Positions 5,736 to 10,110 of a DNA stretch of 10,110 nt are shown in pieces (the stretch's first letter is position 1; every line of letters starts with the position of its first letter). The DNA is from Planctomycetota bacterium. Lineage in GTDB: Bacteria > Planctomycetota > UBA1135 > GCA-002686595. The position numbers and the translations under genes are program-made. The DNA lies in assembly GCA_013140785.1 (NCBI GenBank), contig JABFRZ010000465.1, positions 1 to 10,110 of the forward strand, given 5' to 3'. The notes beneath the pieces are model-generated. The model ran no database searches, was not told the origin of the DNA, and saw only the letters and a program-made list of their open reading frames with translations.

Positions 5736-7112
5736 ATGGCCGACGAGCGCTCGCCACGGACGCCTCCGCGCAACGAAGAGGCCGAGCGAGCCCTGCTCGG
5801 GGCGCTCCTCTTGGACGACGAGCGCGTGGCCGAGGTGGCCGATTTTCTGCGCCCTGACGACTTCTACGATCGCCGCCACGCGCTGGTGTTCGAGGGCATC
5901 CTGCGCCTCGCCGAGCGCAACACCCCGGTCAATTTCATCTCACTGGGCGAGACCCTGAAGGCCGCCGGGACCTTCGGCGAAGTGGGAGGAGCGGCGTACA
6001 TGGTCCAGCTGGCTCAGGAGGTCACGTCCTCGGCTCATGCCGTGTACCACGCGCACATCGTGGCCGACACGGCCGCCCTGCGCGGCCTGATCCGCGAGGC
6101 CACCGAGATCATCAACCAGGCCTACGAGACGCGCCCCGACGGCGAGTCCGTGAAGCACGCCATGGACGAGAGCGAGCAGCGGATTTTCCAGCTCGCGCGC
6201 CGCGAGGCCGGCAAGGGCGCCGAGCCGATCGCCACGGCCATCAAGGAGACCTTCCGACGCATCGAGGCTTCGGCCCACCGCGAGGGTCTGACCGGCATGA
6301 CCACGGGCTACGCCGACCTGGACCAGCTCCTGTGCGGCCTGAACGCCGGCGATCTGATCGTGCTGGCCGCGCGCCCGTCGATGGGCAAGACCGCGCTCGC
6401 GCTCAACATCATCGAGCACGCGGCCATGTCCAAACCCGAGTGGCTCGAGCGCACTCCCGTGCTGCTGTTCTTCACGCTGGAGATGGGACGCCAGTCGATC
6501 GTGTCGCGCATGCTGTGCTCGCGCGCGCGTGTGGAAGCCCACCGCTTGCGCACGGGGCGCATCCCCTCCGACGTGCTGCACGACCTCGCGGCCGTGGCCG
6601 ACGAATTCTCGCGCACAGGCATCTACATCGACGATTCTTCGGCGCTCTCGATGATGTCGCTGCGCAGTCGCGCGCGGCGCCAGAAGGCGCGCACAGGGCT
6701 GGACCTGATCGTGGTGGACTACCTGCAGCTCCTGTCCTTCCCGAAGTCGGAGAGCCGCCAACAGGAGATCAGCAACATCTCGCGTTCCCTGAAGTCATTG
6801 GCGCGCGAGCTCGAGGTGCCCGTGGTCGCACTGGCCCAGCTCTCGCGCCAGGTCGAGCTGCGCGACCCGCCGCGGCCGCAGCTGGCCGACTTGCGCGAGT
6901 CGGGCTCGATCGAGCAGGACGCGGACGTGGTGCTGCTCCTCTACCGCCCCGAGTACTACCCGCAGCAGCGCGACGAGGAGAGCAAGGGCCTGGCCGAGGT
7001 CATCATCGCCAAGCAGCGCAACGGGCCGACCGGCCTCGTGCGGCTACAGTTCTTCGAGGCGACCATGCGCTTCGAGAACCGTGCGCCGTCCGCGACCGAA
7101 GTGCTGGCCTGA
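5736..7112 (+). CDS. dnaB: Replicative DNA helicase DnaB
   Basis: DnaB is the hexameric 5'-3' helicase that opens the replication fork and recruits primase. The 458-residue length is normal and there is no intein. The N-terminal domain (about 12-110) includes EEAERALLGALLLD (14-27) and DDFYDRRHALVFEGI (41-55). After a linker helix, the RecA-like motor (about 185-445) carries Walker A ARPSMGKTALALN (212-224), the catalytic-Glu region FTLEMG (246-251), Walker B LIVVDYLQLL (324-333), LADLRESGSIEQDADV (383-398) and the arginine-finger region IIAKQRNGPTG (423-433). The ATG lacks a ribosome site and sits close behind a -10-like box. bamA starts 8 nt after the stop, suggesting one transcript for helicase and outer-membrane assembly. 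Confidence 0.98.
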   Translation: MADERSPRTPPRNEEAERALLGALLLDDERVAEVADFLRPDDFYDRRHALVFEGILRLAERNTPVNFISLGETLKAAGTFGEVGGAAYMVQLAQEVTSSAHAVYHAHIVADTAALRGLIREATEIINQAYETRPDGESVKHAMDESEQRIFQLARREAGKGAEPIATAIKETFRRIEASAHREGLTGMTTGYADLDQLLCGLNAGDLIVLAARPSMGKTALALNIIEHAAMSKPEWLERTPVLLFFTLEMGRQSIVSRMLCSRARVEAHRLRTGRIPSDVLHDLAAVADEFSRTGIYIDDSSALSMMSLRSRARRQKARTGLDLIVVDYLQLLSFPKSESRQQEISNISRSLKSLARELEVPVVALAQLSRQVELRDPPRPQLADLRESGSIEQDADVVLLLYRPEYYPQQRDEESKGLAEVIIAKQRNGPTGLVRLQFFEATMRFENRAPSATEVLA

Positions 7113-7120
7113 AGCAGGAG

Positions 7121-9739
7121 ATGGTGGGAATCCGTCGAGGTCGCTGGCTGCTGGCGCGCGCCGCTTGCGCTCTGTTCGTCCTGGCGGGCGCGCGCGCGGG
7201 TCAGGAGGCTCCGGCCGGGCCGACGGCCAAGGGCCTGGAGGGTCCCCGGGACCGACCGCGTCCGATCGTGGTCGCCGTGCGCGTCGAAGGCAATCTGCGC
7301 TACACCGACGAGCAGCTGAGCGCGGCCTTCGGGCAGGAGCTGGGCCAGCCGCTGATCGCCGAGGCCGAGCTCCGGCGCGGGGTCGAGGTCTTGTTCGATA
7401 CCTTCCATGTGCGCGCGCTGGTCGAGCTCGTGCCGCCGCGGGAAGACAGCGCGGAGGCCGAACTCCTGCTGAAGGTCGAAGAGCTGCCGGCGGACCTCGA
7501 GCTGCGCATCACCGGCAACGTCGAGAACGACGACGAAAAGGTGCGTGAATGGGCCGGGATCGGCGCGCGGGAAGAGCTGTACCTCTACCAGGCGCCCCGC
7601 ATTCGCGCACGTCTGCTGCAGGGCTACCGCGAGGAGGGCTACCTCTTCGCCGAAGTGCGCGTGGTCGAGCGTCCGGGCGGCACTGATCCCGCCTCGGGCG
7701 CGCCCGTCGCGCCCGACGTGATCTTCGAGATCAAGGAAGGGCCCGAGGTCAAGGTGCGCGCCGTCGAGTTGCACGGCAACCGCCTGCTCCCGAACCGCGG
7801 TTTCTGGTTCCTGAAGCGCGGCCTCTCCAAGCTGGCCAAGGCCGAGCTGCGTCCGCCGCGCTTGTGGCGCTTCTTCGCGAAGGACTTCGTGCCGGAGACC
7901 CTCGACGCGGACGTGGTCGCCATGCGCCAGGTATACCGCGACCTCGGCTACCTCGACGCCGTGGTGGAGGTCGAGCGGCTAGAGTTCAGCGCGGACCGCG
8001 AATGGGTCACGATCCACGTCGCGATCGAGGAGGGGCCGCCGTACGTGGTCGAGTCGGTCGAGTTCCAGGCCATCGATCTGGAGCCCGACGAGTCGGTCCC
8101 GGGCGGCGTACGCGAGGGGCCGGAAGAGCTGGTGATCGACGAGCAGATCCTGCGCGCGAAGCTCGCGCTGCAGCCCGGCGAGGTCTTCCTGCAGCGCTCA
8201 GTGGAGGAGGACCATCGCGCGTTGAGGGAGCTGTACGGCGAGCGAGGGCACGTCGAGCATCCCTCGCTGGCGGTCTGGGAGAGCTTTCGTTTCCTGGAGC
8301 CCGAGCTCGTCTTCCGCTCCGAAGAGCCCAAGGTGCGCGTGATCTACCGCCTGGTGCAGGGGCAGCCGATCACGCTGCGCGAGATCCTGGTGCGCGGCAA
8401 CGTGCACACCCAGGACCGCGTCATCCGGCGCCTGATGACGATCGAGCCGGGCCAGCGCGCCAATCCGCGCGAGATCGAGCGCTCACGCGCGAAGATCGAG
8501 TCCACGAACTTCTTCTCACCGGACCCCTTCCACCCCGACATCCTCCCGCCGCAGGTGCGCTACGTCGATACGGGCGAACTGGCCGTGAAGGACCTCGAGT
8601 TCCTGGTGGAGGAGGGCGGCGTCCTGGGCTTCGAGGTCAGCGGCGGGATCTCCACCACCAGCGGCGCCTTCGGCTCGATCCGCCTGCGCAAGGGCAACTT
8701 CGACCTCACGAACCTGCCGGCTTCCTTCGGCGGCACGATCGACGAGATCGCGCGGCTGGAGTCGTTCCACGGGGCCGGGCAACAGCTCCAGATCGAAGCT
8801 GCGCCGGGCACCGAGCTGACCCGTTATTCGGTCTCGTTCTTCGAGCCGGACATCCTGCAGTTGCACGAGGACTACATCGGGATGGGGCTGGACGCGCGCC
8901 GCTCGCGCCGCCGCTTCGAGTCCCACGTCGAGGAGCGCAGCGAGTACCGCCTGCGTCTGACGCGCCAGATGTCGGCCGACTCGAGTCTGTGGGTCCGCTA
9001 CGGCATCGGCGGCGTGGATATCAAGGACGTCAACACCGGGGGCGAGCCCGGCCTCTCGACCCCGCTGGCCGTGCCCGCGGACCTCAAGGCGCAGGAGGGC
9101 GAGAGCGGCCTCGGCCACCTCGACTTCGGCTACCAGTTCAACACGGTGGACAGCCAGCTGCTCCCGCGTAACGGCGTGGACGTCAACTTCCAGGGCTCGT
9201 TCTACGACCGCGCCCTCGGCAGCGATTTCGAATTCGCACGCGCGCAGGTGCAGCTGGACTTCTACGACGAGTTCGACGAGGACCCCGACATCGTCTCCGA
9301 CTACGTGCACGTCGGCTTCCTCTTGGGCGCGGGCGCGGCCTACGGCGACTCGGACGAGATCCCGTACTCCGAACGCCTGTTCTTCGGGGGCAATCAGGTG
9401 CGCGGCTTCGACTTCCGCGGCATCGGTCCGAACGAGAACGGCTTCCCGATCGGGGGCACGACGGCGTTCTACGGAACCCTGGAGTACCGCCGGCCGCTGG
9501 TGAAGAACGTCCAGCCGGGCTCCTACCGCGAGATCGAGGCCATCCAGGGCGGCGTGTTCCTCGACTTCGGTCTGCTCGACCCCGAGGAGTTCTCGCTCGA
9601 CTTCGACGAGCTGCGCGTCTCGACCGGCATCTTGTTCGGGATCTCGTTCCCGGTGCCGCTGACCTTCAGCTTCGGCCTCCCCCTGCGCGATGGCCAGGGC
9701 GACGACAAGCAGGTGTTCGAGTTCACGATCGGGTTCTGA
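7121..9739 (+). CDS. bamA: Outer membrane protein assembly factor BamA (Omp85 family)
   Basis: BamA is the essential outer-membrane beta-barrel that inserts other beta-barrel proteins. The 872-residue product starts with a signal peptide (basic RRGR, hydrophobic 10-24, likely cleavage near AGARA-GQ at 22-28). Five POTRA repeats follow in the periplasm: about 48-122, 124-208, 209-306, 307-416 and 417-495, with G-N turns at VEGN, ITGN, LHGN and VRGN. The fourth lacks the G-N turn and is longer than its neighbours. The barrel (about 500-872) has the lid-loop signature GGNQVRGFDFRG (756-767) and ends in the C-terminal phenylalanine typical of outer-membrane proteins. AGGAG (7116-7120) touches the ATG directly, so the GTG at 7124, or coupling to dnaB 8 nt upstream, may matter. 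Confidence 0.95.
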   Translation: MVGIRRGRWLLARAACALFVLAGARAGQEAPAGPTAKGLEGPRDRPRPIVVAVRVEGNLRYTDEQLSAAFGQELGQPLIAEAELRRGVEVLFDTFHVRALVELVPPREDSAEAELLLKVEELPADLELRITGNVENDDEKVREWAGIGAREELYLYQAPRIRARLLQGYREEGYLFAEVRVVERPGGTDPASGAPVAPDVIFEIKEGPEVKVRAVELHGNRLLPNRGFWFLKRGLSKLAKAELRPPRLWRFFAKDFVPETLDADVVAMRQVYRDLGYLDAVVEVERLEFSADREWVTIHVAIEEGPPYVVESVEFQAIDLEPDESVPGGVREGPEELVIDEQILRAKLALQPGEVFLQRSVEEDHRALRELYGERGHVEHPSLAVWESFRFLEPELVFRSEEPKVRVIYRLVQGQPITLREILVRGNVHTQDRVIRRLMTIEPGQRANPREIERSRAKIESTNFFSPDPFHPDILPPQVRYVDTGELAVKDLEFLVEEGGVLGFEVSGGISTTSGAFGSIRLRKGNFDLTNLPASFGGTIDEIARLESFHGAGQQLQIEAAPGTELTRYSVSFFEPDILQLHEDYIGMGLDARRSRRRFESHVEERSEYRLRLTRQMSADSSLWVRYGIGGVDIKDVNTGGEPGLSTPLAVPADLKAQEGESGLGHLDFGYQFNTVDSQLLPRNGVDVNFQGSFYDRALGSDFEFARAQVQLDFYDEFDEDPDIVSDYVHVGFLLGAGAAYGDSDEIPYSERLFFGGNQVRGFDFRGIGPNENGFPIGGTTAFYGTLEYRRPLVKNVQPGSYREIEAIQGGVFLDFGLLDPEEFSLDFDELRVSTGILFGISFPVPLTFSFGLPLRDGQGDDKQVFEFTIGF

Positions 9740-9745
9740 AGCGAG

Positions 9746-9780
9746 GAGCCGGTCGCAGCGCCTTGCGCGTCTCCCGGCTT
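9746..9780. terminator. Weak hairpin after bamA
   Basis: GAGCCGG (9746-9752) pairs with CCGGCTT (9774-9780) as seven pairs including one G-U, around a 21-nt loop that contains a minor CGCA/TGCG stem. It lies just after the bamA stop and before the lpxD promoter. No U-run follows, so this is a weak candidate. Confidence 0.25.
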
Positions 9781-9811
9781 CGAAGCCCGCGCACTTTCCG
9801 TGACGAGGGGT

Positions 9812-9842
9812 TTGACAGGCGGGGGGACGGAAGGCGTAGCAT
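9812..9842 (+). promoter_or_regulatory. Sigma70-type promoter for lpxD
   Basis: A perfect TTGACA (9812-9817) is followed after 19 bp by TAGCAT (9837-9842), 4 of 6 matches to TATAAT. The spacer is slightly long. A start near 9849 gives a leader of about 70 nt before lpxD, much like glmU. Both genes feed lipid A synthesis. Confidence 0.5.
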
Positions 9843-9920
9843 GCGCAGCGTCCATTCCGGGCCAGTTTCCGCGCCGTAGGAAAGCCGCGGGGTTCGCTTC
9901 GAGCCCTTTCGCCCGACCCG

Positions 9921-10110
9921 ATGATCCAGCGCACCGCGTTCGAGCTCGCCGAGCTTTGCGGCGCCGTCCTCGAAGGAGACGGCGCGCGCGTCCTCGTGGG
10001 CCCAGCTTCTCTCGGGGAAGCCCGTGCCGACCAGATCAGTTTCGTGCGCAGCGCCCGCCGCTCGGATGAGTTCGAGAGCACACGTGCGGGCGCTGCGCAC
10101 GAAACTGATC
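9921..10110 (+). CDS. lpxD: UDP-3-O-acylglucosamine N-acyltransferase LpxD, N-terminal part
   Basis: LpxD adds the N-linked acyl chain to UDP-3-O-acyl-glucosamine in the third step of lipid A synthesis. Only the uridine-binding N-terminal domain is in view: LAELCGAVLEGDG (9-21), GPASLGEARADQISFV (27-42) and the family-typical STRAGA (53-58). After STRAGA the family continues with a hydrophobic strand, but here it reads AHETD to the window end, inside a perfect inverted repeat of upstream lpxD sequence. The last 16 or so bases are therefore suspect. The ATG lacks a clear ribosome site, though no in-frame start lies close upstream. The gene after bamA fits known bamA-lpxD clusters, here without an ompH/skp gene between them. 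Confidence 0.82.
   Translation, partial: MIQRTAFELAELCGAVLEGDGARVLVGPASLGEARADQISFVRSARRSDEFESTRAGAAHETD
10034..10110. repeat. Perfect 25-bp inverted repeat at the right end
   Basis: Bases 10034-10058 and 10086-10110 are exact reverse complements, separated by 27 nt; the right arm ends on the last base of the window. The left arm is ordinary lpxD coding sequence (residues ISFVRSARR). The right arm interrupts the expected LpxD reading, so a fold-back artefact of assembly or library preparation is the likeliest cause. Confidence 0.95.

Noticed and set aside
5736..7112. Possible intein in dnaB, a common insertion site
   Set aside because: Walker A and Walker B are uninterrupted and the length (458 residues) is that of an intein-free helicase.
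6332..7120. Upstream extension of the bamA frame inside dnaB
   Set aside because: No signal peptide or POTRA-like sequence there; dnaB motifs in the other frame are complete, and a signal peptide begins at 7121.
8516..10081. Long open minus-strand frame opposite the bamA barrel and lpxD
   Set aside because: Low-complexity A/R/E/L-rich translation with no family features; the + strand carries clear BamA and LpxD motifs.
1..10110. CRISPR array, tRNA or rRNA genes, prophage, toxin-antitoxin or complete insertion sequence
   Set aside because: No spaced identical repeats beyond the 13-bp trio, no transposase or integrase motifs and no cloverleaf or rRNA-like stretches were seen by eye on either strand.

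Overview
This is a GC-rich window (about two-thirds G+C or more by eye) from a Gram-negative bacterium. It carries housekeeping genes, nearly all on the + strand. A BamA-type outer-membrane assembly protein and an LpxD start show an LPS-bearing outer membrane. The codon bias is strong enough to open long spurious frames on both strands. I cannot name the lineage. A GC-rich planctomycete-like or deltaproteobacterial-like (myxobacterial) genome would fit, but no single residue settles it.

Layout. Positions 1-87 (minus strand) hold the first codons of a divergent gene cut by the window edge. Positions 88-339 are a divergent promoter region with a good sigma70-type promoter and three perfect 13-bp repeats abutting the glmU start. 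glmU (340-1656) and prs (about 1695-2651) form a tight pair supplying UDP-GlcNAc and PRPP. A 306-bp gap (2652-2957) follows. It holds a 167-bp imperfect palindrome that begins in the prs stop codon and is bounded by CTAG on both sides, then G/C tracts able to form competing hairpins, then a promoter-like site. rplY (bL25, long CTC-type) and pth come next, each with its own upstream region. rpsF, rpsR and rplI (bS6, bS18, bL9) form a compact ribosomal-protein operon that ends at a very strong hairpin. dnaB starts 13 nt after that hairpin with a -10-like box but no Shine-Dalgarno, as expected for a leaderless mRNA. bamA starts 8 nt after the dnaB stop. A consensus-like promoter then precedes lpxD, which runs off the right edge.

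The genes supply early envelope and LPS precursors (GlmU, LpxD), outer-membrane protein insertion (BamA), nucleotide precursors (Prs), translation (bL25, Pth, bS6, bS18, bL9) and replication (DnaB). The order glmU-prs-rplY-pth is the one known from Bacillus subtilis (gcaD-prs-ctc-spoVC). Here it is joined to rpsF-rpsR-rplI-dnaB and to an outer-membrane block.

I found no defence system, CRISPR array, phage, complete insertion sequence or RNA gene. The most unusual material is non-coding: the CTAG-bounded palindrome after prs, the 13-bp repeats at glmU, the hairpin plus apparent leaderless start at dnaB, and a perfect 25-bp inverted repeat at the extreme right end. That last repeat breaks the LpxD reading and looks more like an assembly fold-back than biology.
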